Shown: one piece after another, positions 50,886-59,924 of the stretch
How the letters are laid out: the number at the start of each line of letters is the position of its first letter
How positions within the stretch are numbered: position 1 is the first letter of the stretch
Assembly: GCF_000964545.1 (NCBI RefSeq)
Contig: NZ_BBVD01000005.1
Coordinates: forward strand, 1 to 64,000
DNA from: Comamonas thiooxydans
Lineage (GTDB): Bacteria > Pseudomonadota > Gammaproteobacteria > Burkholderiales > Burkholderiaceae_C
Direction of reading: 5' to 3'
Length of the DNA stretch: 64,000 bases
Notes under the pieces: model-generated
Told to the model about the DNA's origin: nothing
The model's database searches: none
What the model saw: the letters and a program-made list of their open reading frames with translations, nothing else
Made by a program: the position numbers and the translations under genes

Positions 50886-53800
50886 ATGTGGTTCACGCGC
50901 ATCAGCCTCAAGAACCCGGTGCTGGCCACCATGCTCATGCTGGCCTTTGTGGTGCTGGGCATTTTTTCCTACCAGCGGCTCAAGGTTGACCAGTTCCCGA
51001 ACATCGAGTTTCCAGTAGTGGTGGTCACGGTCGAGTATCCGGGAGCCTCGCCCGAGATCGTCGAGAGCGAGGTCACCAAGAAAATAGAGGAAGCCGTCAA
51101 CTCGGTCGCCGGCATCAATGCCCTCACCTCGCGCAGCTACGAAGGCACCAGCGTCGTCATCATCGAGTTCCAGCTGCATATAGACGGTCGCCGCGCTGCC
51201 GACGATGTACGCGAGAAGGTCGCCTCAGTGCGCCCCACTCTGCGTGACGAGGTCAAGGAGCCGCGCGTCATCCGCTTCGACCCGGCCAGCACGGCTGTCT
51301 GGTCGCTGGCCGTGCTGCCAGACCCCCATGCCCTGCACGGCGAGACCGCAGCCAATGGCCAGAGCGTGACGCCGCCCGACGCGATTGCGCTGACGAGCTG
51401 GGCCGACCAGGTGCTGAAAAAGCGGCTGGAGAATGTGCGCGGCGTGGGCGCCGTGAACATGGTGGGAGCCACCAAGCGCGAGATCAATGTCTATCTGGAC
51501 CCGCAGGCGCTCGAGGCCTACTCCATCACTCCCGAGCAGGTTGCCCAGGCGGTGCGCGCCGAAAACCAGGATCTGCCCGTGGGCTCGATCCGCTCCAAGG
51601 CCCAGGAACGCGTGGTGCAGATCGATGCCCGCATTCAGCGCCCCGAAGAGTTCGCCCGCATCATCGTAGCCTACCGCAACGGCGCTCCGATCCGCGTCGG
51701 CCAGCTGGCCCGCGTGCAGGACGATGCGCAGGAGCTGCAGACCCTGGCGCTGTACAACGGCAGCCGCACTCTGCTGATGTCCGTGCAAAAGGCCCAGGAC
51801 GAGAACACCATCGAGGTAGTCGACGGCCTGAACGCGGCGATCAAGGCCATCGCCCCCGAGCTGCCACCCGGCGTGCGCCTGCAGGCGATTGCCGACAACT
51901 CGCGCGCCATCCGCGTGGGCGTGGACAACGTGCGCCAAACCCTGATCGAGGGAGCCTTGCTCACGGTACTCATCGTGTTTCTGTTCCTGAATTCCTGGCG
52001 CTCCACGGTGATCACGGGGCTGACGCTACCCATCGCACTGATTGGCACCTTTCTCTTCATGTACTGGTTTGGCTTTTCCATCAATATGGTCACGCTGATG
52101 GCGCTCTCGCTGTGCGTGGGTTTGCTGATCGACGATGCCATCGTGGTGCGCGAGAACATCGTGCGCCATGTGCAGATGGGCAAGAACGCCTATCAGGCAG
52201 CCATGGAAGGCACGCAGGAGATCGGGCTGGCCGTGCTCGCCACCACGCTTTCCATCGTCGCCGTATTTCTGCCCATAGGCTTTATGGGCGGCATCATCGG
52301 CAAGTTCTTCCATGAGTTCGGCATCACCATCGTGGCGGCCGTGCTGATCTCCATGTTCGTCAGCTTCACGCTGGACCCCATGCTCTCCAGCGTCTGGCAT
52401 GACCCGGCAATCCACGCCCATGGCGAACATGGCAGCAAAAGCCTGTACGACCGCACGCTGGGTCGCGTGACGGCCTGGGTGGAGCGCATGAGCGATCGGC
52501 TCTCGGACGTCTATCAGGGCATACTGCGCTGGTCGCTGGCTCACAAGCTGCTCACCCTGGCGCTGGCATTCATTATTTTCATAGCAAGCATCGCTCTTGT
52601 ACCCTTGCTTGGCACCGAATTTGTGCCCAAGGCGGACTTCTCGGAAACTTCGATCAGCTTCAACACCCCCGAAGGCTCCTCGATCGAAGCCACCGAAGCC
52701 AAGGCCAGGCAGGTGACGAACATATTGCGCGCCTTGCCAGAGGTGCGCTACACGCTGACCACCATCAACACCGGCAATGCCAACGGCAAGAACTACGCCA
52801 ATATCTATGTGCGCCTGGTTGACCGCCACCAGCGCAGCCGCAATGTGGACGAGATTTCGGCCTATCTGCGCCCCAGGCTGCAGGCGGTTGCAGGCATCAA
52901 GCTCACCCATGTGGGCCTGCGCGAGGCCGTGGGCGGGCAAAAGCAGGTCGAGTTCTCGCTCATGGGCCCGGATCTGGACGAACTGGGCCGCCTGAGCCAG
53001 ATCGTCCAGGAGCGCATAGCCGACATCCCGGGTCTGGTCGATCTGGACTCCAGCCTCAAGCCCAACAAGCCCATGGTCAATATCGAGGTCCATCGCGATG
53101 CCGCGGCCGATCTGGGCCTGTCGATAGGCAATATGGCTGGCGCACTGCGCACCTGGGTGGCCGGCCAGACCGTGGGCAACTGGCGGGCCAGCGACGACCA
53201 GACCTATGACGTGAACGTGCGGCTCCAGCCCGAGGCCCGCACCACGCCCCAGGACCTGGAGCGCCTGCCGTTTGCACTGGCGACCGGAGATGGCGGCATG
53301 CGTATCGTGCGCCTCAACCAAGTCGCCAGCGTGGTGGACAGCACCGGCCCCAGCCAGATCAACCGCCGCAACCTCAACCGCGAAGTCGCCATCAACGCCA
53401 ATGTCTATCTGCGCAGCACGGGCGAGGTCACAGCCGATATCAAGCAGGCGCTGGCCACCATTCCCATGCCGCCCGGCTACAGCTACCAGTTCAGCGGCGC
53501 GGCCAAGAACATGGCCGAATCCTTCGGCTACGCGATTTCCGCGTTGATGCTGGCCATCATCTTCATCTACATGATTCTGGCCAGCCAGTTCAAGAGCTTT
53601 CTCCAGCCCCTGGCACTCATGACCTCGCTGCCCCTGACGCTGATCGGCGTTGTGCTGGCCCTGATGATGTTCGGCTCGGCCCTGTCCATGTTTTCCATCA
53701 TCGGCGTGGTCATGCTCATGGGTCTGGTGACAAAGAACGCCATTCTTCTGGTGGACTTTGCCATCCGCGCCCGCGAGAGCCGCACCAACGAGGTCAGCGG

Positions 53801-54140
53801 CCAGACCGAGCCGGGCCTGCCGCGCAACGAAGCGCTGCTGCTGGCGGCCCGGGTGCGCCTGCGCCCGATTCTGATGACCACGCTGGCCATGATCTTCGGC
53901 ATGGTGCCGCTGGCCTTTGCGGTCACCGAGGGCTCCGAGCAACGCGCCCCCATGGGTCAGGCAGTGATCGGTGGCGTCATCACTTCCTCGCTGCTGACCC
54001 TGGTCGTGGTGCCCGTGGTGTACTGCTATCTCGATGATTTTTCCAACTGGATGCGCCGTAAATGGTCTGGCGTGCCCTCAAAAAGCGATGAGCCGCCGCA
54101 CGAAGCCTCCGAGGCTCGTAGAATCGATGGTTTGTCCTGA
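50886..54140 (+). CDS. RND-family multidrug efflux permease
   Basis: The 1084-residue inner-membrane transporter matches AcrB/MdtB-type length. N terminus: FTRISLKNPVLATMLMLAFV, DQFPNIEFPVVVVTVEYPGA. Membrane segments include LCVGLLIDDAIVVRENIVRH with the proton-relay Asp pair (DD), and ALMLAIIFIYMILASQFKSF and MGLVTKNAILLVDFAIRARE in the second half. It exports drugs or other amphiphiles by proton antiport. The ATG directly follows the adaptor's stop codon, showing an operon. Confidence 0.95.
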   Translation: MWFTRISLKNPVLATMLMLAFVVLGIFSYQRLKVDQFPNIEFPVVVVTVEYPGASPEIVESEVTKKIEEAVNSVAGINALTSRSYEGTSVVIIEFQLHIDGRRAADDVREKVASVRPTLRDEVKEPRVIRFDPASTAVWSLAVLPDPHALHGETAANGQSVTPPDAIALTSWADQVLKKRLENVRGVGAVNMVGATKREINVYLDPQALEAYSITPEQVAQAVRAENQDLPVGSIRSKAQERVVQIDARIQRPEEFARIIVAYRNGAPIRVGQLARVQDDAQELQTLALYNGSRTLLMSVQKAQDENTIEVVDGLNAAIKAIAPELPPGVRLQAIADNSRAIRVGVDNVRQTLIEGALLTVLIVFLFLNSWRSTVITGLTLPIALIGTFLFMYWFGFSINMVTLMALSLCVGLLIDDAIVVRENIVRHVQMGKNAYQAAMEGTQEIGLAVLATTLSIVAVFLPIGFMGGIIGKFFHEFGITIVAAVLISMFVSFTLDPMLSSVWHDPAIHAHGEHGSKSLYDRTLGRVTAWVERMSDRLSDVYQGILRWSLAHKLLTLALAFIIFIASIALVPLLGTEFVPKADFSETSISFNTPEGSSIEATEAKARQVTNILRALPEVRYTLTTINTGNANGKNYANIYVRLVDRHQRSRNVDEISAYLRPRLQAVAGIKLTHVGLREAVGGQKQVEFSLMGPDLDELGRLSQIVQERIADIPGLVDLDSSLKPNKPMVNIEVHRDAAADLGLSIGNMAGALRTWVAGQTVGNWRASDDQTYDVNVRLQPEARTTPQDLERLPFALATGDGGMRIVRLNQVASVVDSTGPSQINRRNLNREVAINANVYLRSTGEVTADIKQALATIPMPPGYSYQFSGAAKNMAESFGYAISALMLAIIFIYMILASQFKSFLQPLALMTSLPLTLIGVVLALMMFGSALSMFSIIGVVMLMGLVTKNAILLVDFAIRARESRTNEVSGQTEPGLPRNEALLLAARVRLRPILMTTLAMIFGMVPLAFAVTEGSEQRAPMGQAVIGGVITSSLLTLVVVPVVYCYLDDFSNWMRRKWSGVPSKSDEPPHEASEARRIDGLS

Positions 54141-54162
54141 TAAGTCTTTCCCCGGAGATACC

Positions 54163-54873
54163 ATGGCCCTGCCAATGAATGCCCAAGTGGACCCGCGCGA
54201 TGTGCACGCGCAGGCTCGTTTCAACATGATCGAACAGCAAATCCGTCCCTGGAATGTGCTGGACGAGTCCGTGCTGGAGCTGATGGGCAAGGTCCACCGT
54301 GAAGACTATGTGTCGCCCGAATACGCGAACATGGCCTATATGGACATTGAAGTCCCCCTGAAGGGCACGGCCGAAGAAGCTGCCGCCAAAGGCTGGCACA
54401 TGCTGGCACCCAAGATCGAAGCGCGCATGCTTCAAGACGTGAAGATCAAGCCCACCGACCGCGTGCTCGAGATCGGCACCGGCTCCGGCTATATGGCAGC
54501 CCTGCTGGCCGCCCAGGCCAAGGAAGTCGTGACACTGGAGATCGACCCCGAACTGGCCGAGATGGCCCGTGAGAATCTGCTCAGCGCCGGCGTCAAGAAT
54601 GTCGAAGTCAAGCTGGCCAACGGTGCCACCGCTTCCCTGGCTCAGGGCGCGTTTGACGTGATCGTGCTCAGCGGCTCGGTGGCTCAGGTTCCCGATGCCC
54701 TTTACGCCCAGCTCAACGAAGGCGGCCGCATTGCCGCCATCGTCGGTCACATGCCCGTGATGCGCTTCACACTGGTGACCAAGAACGGCAACAATTTCGA
54801 AGTCCAGCAACCCTGGGATACTGCTGCCACCCGCCTTGTGGGTTTTGAAGAGCCTTCGCGCTTCTCGTTCTAA
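54163..54873 (+). CDS. Protein-L-isoaspartate O-methyltransferase-family protein
   Basis: A 236-residue SAM-dependent methyltransferase: HAQARFNMIEQQIRPWNVLD, MLQDVKIKPTDRVLEIGTGS, GYMAALLAAQAKEVVTLEID and GGRIAAIVGHMPVMRFTLVT. Its layout fits PCMT, although the typical catalytic N-terminal motif is weak, as in a shorter betaproteobacterial branch. It would repair isoaspartyl residues or methylate another target. It lies 22 bases after the efflux permease and before a rhodanese and tolC on the same strand. Confidence 0.85.
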   Translation: MALPMNAQVDPRDVHAQARFNMIEQQIRPWNVLDESVLELMGKVHREDYVSPEYANMAYMDIEVPLKGTAEEAAAKGWHMLAPKIEARMLQDVKIKPTDRVLEIGTGSGYMAALLAAQAKEVVTLEIDPELAEMARENLLSAGVKNVEVKLANGATASLAQGAFDVIVLSGSVAQVPDALYAQLNEGGRIAAIVGHMPVMRFTLVTKNGNNFEVQQPWDTAATRLVGFEEPSRFSF

Positions 54874-54990
54874 ACGCTTGTTGCGTTCGCCCTGCTTTCT
54901 GCGCTGCGACTCGGCAGTGCAGCGATCAGGGCCTGTCTTTCAGTGTCAGGGTTGGCCCGCAGATTCGTCGGCCAGCCGCCAGGAGTTTTT

Positions 54991-55338
54991 ATGTTGACCC
55001 AGGTCTTGCCCGCCCAATTCCAGCAATGGCTGGCTTCTCATGCCGCGAATGGCGTCAGGCCCGTGGTACTGGATGTGCGCGAACCCTGGGAAGTCACCCT
55101 GGCCAGCATTCAGCCCGGCGAAGGCTTCGAGCTGCGCTGCATTCCCATGCACGATATTCCCGGCCGCCTGCAGGAGCTGGACCCCGACCACCCCGTCGCC
55201 TGCCTGTGCCACCATGGCGCCCGCAGCATGAGCGTGGCTGCGTTTCTGCTCAACAACGGCTTTGAGGACGTCAGCAACATCACCGGCGGCATTGACGCCT
55301 GGTCGCTCAGCGCCGACCCGGGCGTGCCTCGTTATTGA
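54991..55338 (+). CDS. Rhodanese-like domain protein
   Basis: A 115-residue single-domain rhodanese: VVLDVREPWEVTLASIQPGE, PMHDIPGRLQELD, ACLCHHGARSMSVAAFLLNN (active-site loop with Cys at CLCHHGARS) and FEDVSNITGGIDAWS. AGGAGTTTTT precedes the ATG. It is the link between the PCMT-family gene and the tolC gene in a chain of co-directional genes. Confidence 0.9.
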   Translation: MLTQVLPAQFQQWLASHAANGVRPVVLDVREPWEVTLASIQPGEGFELRCIPMHDIPGRLQELDPDHPVACLCHHGARSMSVAAFLLNNGFEDVSNITGGIDAWSLSADPGVPRY

Positions 55339-55421
55339 AAGATTGCCGGGCCTATTGCTCGGCCAATCCAGAGCTTTGTTGAGTTTTCTGTTGTGATCGA
55401 GACCGCCCAACCCTGACATTT

Positions 55422-56888
55422 ATGACCAAGCTGCCCAGGCCTCTGCAAGCCCCCTCCGCACACGCGCTGCGTGCCATTTCCTTGGGAGTTTTGCTGGCAT
55501 GGGCCGGCACTCAGACACAGGCCCAGACCTTGTCGGAGCTGGTGGCTCAGGCCCGCGGCTATGACGCTTCATGGCAGGCCCAGCAAGCCGATGCGAGAGC
55601 TGCGGCCAGCCGCGCCGACCAGGCCCTGTCCGGGCTGCTACCCAATGTGGGTCTGTCGGCGGGTGCCAACCGCACCCATGTGGACATTCACACCTCGGTG
55701 CCCGTGCCCGGCATGACCAGCAGCTTCAATAGCACGCAGCAGAACGTGCAGCTCAGCGCCCAGCAGCCGCTGTACCGTCCTGCCAACAAGATTGCCTACG
55801 AGCAGGGGCAGCACGGCGTGGATGTGGCCCAGGCTCAGCTGGATGCGGCTGCACAGAACCTGATCGTGCGTGTGTCCCAGGCTTATTTCGATGTGCTGGC
55901 GGCCCAGGACAGCGTGCAGGTGGCCCAGTCGCAAAAGCAGGCCATCAGCACCCAGCTCGAGATGGCCAAGCGCAATTTCGAAGTTGGCACAGCCACCATC
56001 ACCGATTCACGCGAAGCCCAGTCACGCTTCGATCTGGTCACGGCCCAGGAAATCGCTGCGCAAAATGACCTGCAGGTCAAGCGCGTAGCCCTGGATCAGC
56101 TCGTGGGCCGCGTCGGCATTCAGCCTACGCCGTTGGCCGCGCCGCTGACCCTGCCCAAGGTGACGCCCGACAATATGCAAGACTGGGTGGACAAGGCTTT
56201 GGCCGCCCAGCCCCAGTTGCGCCAGGCCCAGCTGGCCCTGGACATCGCCAGGCTCGACACGCAGAAGGCCGAAGCCGGCCACAAGCCTACCGTGGACCTG
56301 CAGGCGGGTTATGTGGTCAACCGTTATCCCAACGGCTCCATGACTCCATCCATTCCCCTGAGCTATCGCACCAACGCTGCCCAGATCGGCGTGGTCATGA
56401 ACATGCCGCTGTTTGCGGGCTTTGCCGTGCAGAACCGCATCCGGGAAACCGTGGCGCTGGAGGAAAAAGCCCGCGCCCAGCTCGACGATGCTCGCCGCAA
56501 CGTGGAGCAGGCTACGCGCACCGCCTTCCTCGGCGTGCAGTCAGGCCAGGCTCAGGTCAAGGCGCTGGAAGCGGCCCTCGCCTCCAGCCAGAGTGCGCTG
56601 GAGGCCAACAAAATGGGTTATGAGGTGGGCGTGCGCATCAATATCGATGTGCTCAATGCCCAGAGTCAGGTCTACCAGACCGAGCGCGATCTGGCCAATG
56701 CGCGCTACCAGGTGCTGCTAGGCCAGCTCAAGCTGCGCCAGTCCGCAGGCGTGCTCAGTGACGATGATCTGCGCATGATCGACGCACTGACACGCACGCC
56801 CGACATAGCCCCTGCTGCCACAGCCAGGCCAGCCGTCACAAGCAGCCTGGCTGCCGCAAAGCCCGCAGCAAGAACGCCTAAGCGTTAA
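55422..56888 (+). CDS. tolC: TolC-family outer-membrane channel protein
   Basis: A 488-residue TolC-type protein with signal peptide (LGVLLAWAGTQTQAQ). It has two OEP repeats (LSELVAQARGYDASWQAQQA ... SRADQALSGLLPNVGLSAGA; NLIVRVSQAYFDVLAAQDSV ... FEVGTATITDSREAQSRFDL, and GYEVGVRINIDVLNAQSQVY in the second). The repeated FEVGT/YEVGV segments line the pore tip. It probably serves the RND pump upstream and type I secretion. The C-terminal Ala/Pro tail is extra. Confidence 0.92.
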   Translation: MTKLPRPLQAPSAHALRAISLGVLLAWAGTQTQAQTLSELVAQARGYDASWQAQQADARAAASRADQALSGLLPNVGLSAGANRTHVDIHTSVPVPGMTSSFNSTQQNVQLSAQQPLYRPANKIAYEQGQHGVDVAQAQLDAAAQNLIVRVSQAYFDVLAAQDSVQVAQSQKQAISTQLEMAKRNFEVGTATITDSREAQSRFDLVTAQEIAAQNDLQVKRVALDQLVGRVGIQPTPLAAPLTLPKVTPDNMQDWVDKALAAQPQLRQAQLALDIARLDTQKAEAGHKPTVDLQAGYVVNRYPNGSMTPSIPLSYRTNAAQIGVVMNMPLFAGFAVQNRIRETVALEEKARAQLDDARRNVEQATRTAFLGVQSGQAQVKALEAALASSQSALEANKMGYEVGVRINIDVLNAQSQVYQTERDLANARYQVLLGQLKLRQSAGVLSDDDLRMIDALTRTPDIAPAATARPAVTSSLAAAKPAARTPKR

Positions 56889-56969
56889 GACCGCTCGAGA
56901 AGCAGGCTCTCAGGGTTTAACATCATATCGGCCTCAAACCCTTTCCTACAGGTCGCCATACGCTCCTGA

Positions 56970-58274
56970 TCAAGGAGCATTCATCAACGCTTGAATCGCC
57001 TCGGCCGTGGCCGCGGCCGCGCCGCGATTGCCCTGCACCATCTGGCGGCAGCTTTGTACGGCAGCCTGCAGACGATCCGGCTTGGCCACCAGGTCCAAGG
57101 CCTGACACAAGCCCGCTCCCATATTTTCCACACCCAGGGCTGCTCCGGCATGCAGCGCCTGCTCGGACGCCTGGCTGAAATTGAAGGTATGCGGCCCCAG
57201 TATCACCGGGCAATCACAGGCCAGCGCCTCGATCAGGTTCTGCCCGCCCAGCGGCGCAAAGCTTCCCCCCATCAGGGCCGCCGCTGCCAAGCCGTAATAC
57301 AGGGGCATCTCGCCCAGCGAGTCTCCAAGCCAGATCGCGCCGGACTGCACGGGAGGCCTCTGCCCCCACTGGCTGCGCCGCGAAACAGCAAAGCCCGCCT
57401 TGCCCAGCAAGCTCGCCACCTCGTCAAAGCGCTGAGGGTGACGCGGAACGACCAGCCATTGCACCGCCGCTGCAGCATCGCCCAGGGCCTTGAGCGCATC
57501 GATGAACATCGCTTCCTCGCCCTCGCGGCTGCTGGCAAACAGCAGTACGGGGCGTGCCAGTTCTGCGCGCCATTGGCCTGCCCGGGCGATCTGGGCAGTA
57601 TCGGGCTGCACATCGAATTTGAGATTGCCCAGCACCGCATCCACGCTGGCTCCTACATTGCGCAGGCGCTTGGCATCGGTCTCGGTCTGCGCCCAGACGG
57701 CAGCCAGTGCGGCGTACGCTGGGCGAGACAGAGGCCTGACTCTCAAGGCACCGGCTTCGGATTTCTCGTTCAGACGTGCATTGGCCAGGGCCAGAGGAAT
57801 GCCTGTGTTGGCACAGGCCGCAATCAGATTGGGCCAGATCTCGGTTTCCATCAGCACGCCCACGGCAGGCTGAAACTGAGCGACAAAACGCCTGGTGGCG
57901 CCCAGGGAGTCCCAGGGCAGCCAGACCTGCACATCGCCCGGGTGCAACAGCTTTGCCCCCTCCTCTCGCCCGGTCGCAGTGCTGTGCGTCAACAGCAGAC
58001 GCATCGCAGGCATGCGCTCGCGCAAGGCCTTGATCAGAATGGCGGCAGCCCGGGTCTCGCCCAGCGACACCGAATGAATCCACACCCAACGGCCGCGTCC
58101 GTCGCGCCCCAGATCTGCAGGCTGATAATGGCCAAAGCGCTCCGGCACGGCCACGCCGTAGCCCGGCTCGGCGAGCGCTCTGCGTCGCAGCTTGCGCCGC
58201 AGCAGAGGCTGCACCGCCCAGGCCAGTGCGCTGAACAGCGCACGGGGAAAGCTCATGGGAGCCGATCTGGCCAT
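56970..58274 (-). CDS. waaA: 3-deoxy-D-manno-octulosonic acid (Kdo) transferase
   Basis: A 434-residue WaaA/KdtA. The N-terminal membrane-associated part is followed by GRWVWIHSVSLGETRAAAIL, LLTHSTATGREEGAKLLHPG, FQPAVGVLMETEIWPNLIAA (the Glu-Ile-Trp-Pro motif), PLALANARLNEKSEAGALRV and LLFASSREGEEAMFIDALKA. It adds Kdo residues to lipid IVA. The gene follows phosphomannomutase by 18 bases on the same strand, so they are probably one operon. Confidence 0.94.
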   Translation of the reverse strand: MARSAPMSFPRALFSALAWAVQPLLRRKLRRRALAEPGYGVAVPERFGHYQPADLGRDGRGRWVWIHSVSLGETRAAAILIKALRERMPAMRLLLTHSTATGREEGAKLLHPGDVQVWLPWDSLGATRRFVAQFQPAVGVLMETEIWPNLIAACANTGIPLALANARLNEKSEAGALRVRPLSRPAYAALAAVWAQTETDAKRLRNVGASVDAVLGNLKFDVQPDTAQIARAGQWRAELARPVLLFASSREGEEAMFIDALKALGDAAAAVQWLVVPRHPQRFDEVASLLGKAGFAVSRRSQWGQRPPVQSGAIWLGDSLGEMPLYYGLAAAALMGGSFAPLGGQNLIEALACDCPVILGPHTFNFSQASEQALHAGAALGVENMGAGLCQALDLVAKPDRLQAAVQSCRQMVQGNRGAAAATAEAIQALMNAP

Positions 58275-58292
58275 GCTTGAGCGCTGCTGCTA

Positions 58293-59681
58293 TCAGTGCG
58301 CAGAAGCGCCCACCTGGGCGTCGGGCTTGACGCGCTTGAGCAAGGCCAGCATCTGCGCTTCTATGCGCTGCAAGGCTTGCTGTGTATGGCCTTCAAAGCG
58401 CAGCACCAGCACCGGCGTGGTGTTGCTGGCGCGGATCAGGCCGAAGCCGTCGGCCCAGTCCACGCGCAGGCCGTCAATGGTGCTGACCCGGGCAGGTTCG
58501 GCAAACTCCGTGGCAGCGAGCGCCTGCAGCTCGGCCGCCAGACGATGGGGCTCGCCTTCGGCACAGGCCACATTGAGTTCGGGCGTGGAGAAGCTGGTGG
58601 GCAATGCGTTGAGCACTGCGCTGGAGTCGGTTTCGCGGCTGACGATTTCGAGCAGACGGCAGCCGGCATAGGCGCCATCGTCAAAGCCGTACCAGCGCTC
58701 CTTGAAGAAGATATGGCCGCTCATCTCGCCGCCCAGCGGCGCGCCCAGCTCCTTCATGCGAGCCTTGACCAGCGAATGGCCGGTCTTGTACATCACGGCC
58801 TTGCCGCCTGCAGCCTCGATCTCGGGGGCCAGACGCTGGGTGCACTTGACGTCGAACACGATGGAGCCGCCGGGCACACGCGAAAGCACATCCTTGGCGA
58901 ACAGCATCATCTGACGGTCGGGGAAGATGTTCTGGCCGTCCTTGGTCACAATGCCCAGGCGGTCGCCGTCACCGTCAAAGGCCAGACCCAGCTCGGCATC
59001 GCTGGTCTGCAGGGCCTGGATCACATCGCGCAGGTTCTCGGGCTTGCTGGGGTCTGGATGATGATTGGGGAAGTTGCCGTCGACTTCAGAGAACAGCTCA
59101 ATCACCTCGCAGCCCAGCTGCCGGAAGATGGCGGGCGCCGACGCACCGGCCACGCCGTTACCGCAGTCCACCACAATCTTCATGGGCCGCGCCAGCTTCA
59201 CGTCGCCCACGATGCGGGCGGTGTAATCGGCCAGCACATCAGCACGGCTGATCTGTCCGGCACCAGTAATCGTCCAGTCCTCGGTTTCCATGCGTGCGCG
59301 CAGGGCCTGGATTTCCTCGCCATAAATGGCGCGGCCTGCCAGCACCATCTTGAAGCCGTTGTAATCCTTGGGGTTGTGGCTGCCCGTCACCTGAATGCCG
59401 CTGGTGCACAAGGTCGCGGCCGCAAAGTACAGCATGGGCGTGGTGGCCAGGCCGATGTCGATCACATTCACGCCCACATCGGTCAGGCCCTGCATCAATG
59501 CCTCCGACAGCGCGGGACCCGACAGACGTCCATCACGGCCCACCGCTACGGTTTTTTCGCCGGCTACCAGCGCTGCCATACCGAATGCGCGGCCTATGCC
59601 ACGGGCGACTTCTTCAGTCAGTGTCGACGGCACGATGCCGCGAATGTCATAGGCCTTGAAGATGGAGGATGCAATTTGCAC
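58293..59681 (-). CDS. Phosphomannomutase/phosphoglucomutase
   Basis: A 462-residue alpha-D-phosphohexomutase: SSIFKAYDIRGIVPSTLTEE, VAVGRDGRLSGPALSEAL, the phosphoserine loop VTGSHNPKDYNGFKM, the metal loop LAFDGDGDRLGIV and sugar-binding GGEMSGHIFFKERWYG. The start is GTG at 59681 (VQIASSIF); the frame is open further upstream but without homology. It interconverts mannose-6-P and mannose-1-P (or glucose forms) for surface polysaccharide and LPS, which fits waaA downstream. Confidence 0.93.
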   Translation of the reverse strand: MQIASSIFKAYDIRGIVPSTLTEEVARGIGRAFGMAALVAGEKTVAVGRDGRLSGPALSEALMQGLTDVGVNVIDIGLATTPMLYFAAATLCTSGIQVTGSHNPKDYNGFKMVLAGRAIYGEEIQALRARMETEDWTITGAGQISRADVLADYTARIVGDVKLARPMKIVVDCGNGVAGASAPAIFRQLGCEVIELFSEVDGNFPNHHPDPSKPENLRDVIQALQTSDAELGLAFDGDGDRLGIVTKDGQNIFPDRQMMLFAKDVLSRVPGGSIVFDVKCTQRLAPEIEAAGGKAVMYKTGHSLVKARMKELGAPLGGEMSGHIFFKERWYGFDDGAYAGCRLLEIVSRETDSSAVLNALPTSFSTPELNVACAEGEPHRLAAELQALAATEFAEPARVSTIDGLRVDWADGFGLIRASNTTPVLVLRFEGHTQQALQRIEAQMLALLKRVKPDAQVGASAH

Positions 59682-59924
59682 AACAGCTCTTTCTCGAAGT
59701 TTTTCAATTCCATAGCGCCAGGCAGCGGACTGCGCGCGCGATCGGGCGATTTTAGGCTGCAAACAGCAAGGCCTGCGCCTTGATGGTCGCAGGCCTTGTA
59801 TTCAAATGTCCCCTGAGTCGCTTCGAGTCTTCCCTGAGGGGACGACGGACTTTGCTGCGGGGCGGCCCTTGCCTGGACTGTGGTGATTTGGAGAGCCATC
59901 ACCACAGGCTCCGGCTTGCTGAAG

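Noticed and set aside
52026..53942. 638-codon minus-strand frame inside the RND permease gene
   Set aside because: The plus-strand gene is clearly real. The antisense product is His/Gly-rich with no domain, typical of a shadow frame.
56991..59783. Long plus-strand frames opposite waaA and phosphomannomutase
   Set aside because: Both minus-strand genes show complete catalytic motifs. The opposite frames do not.
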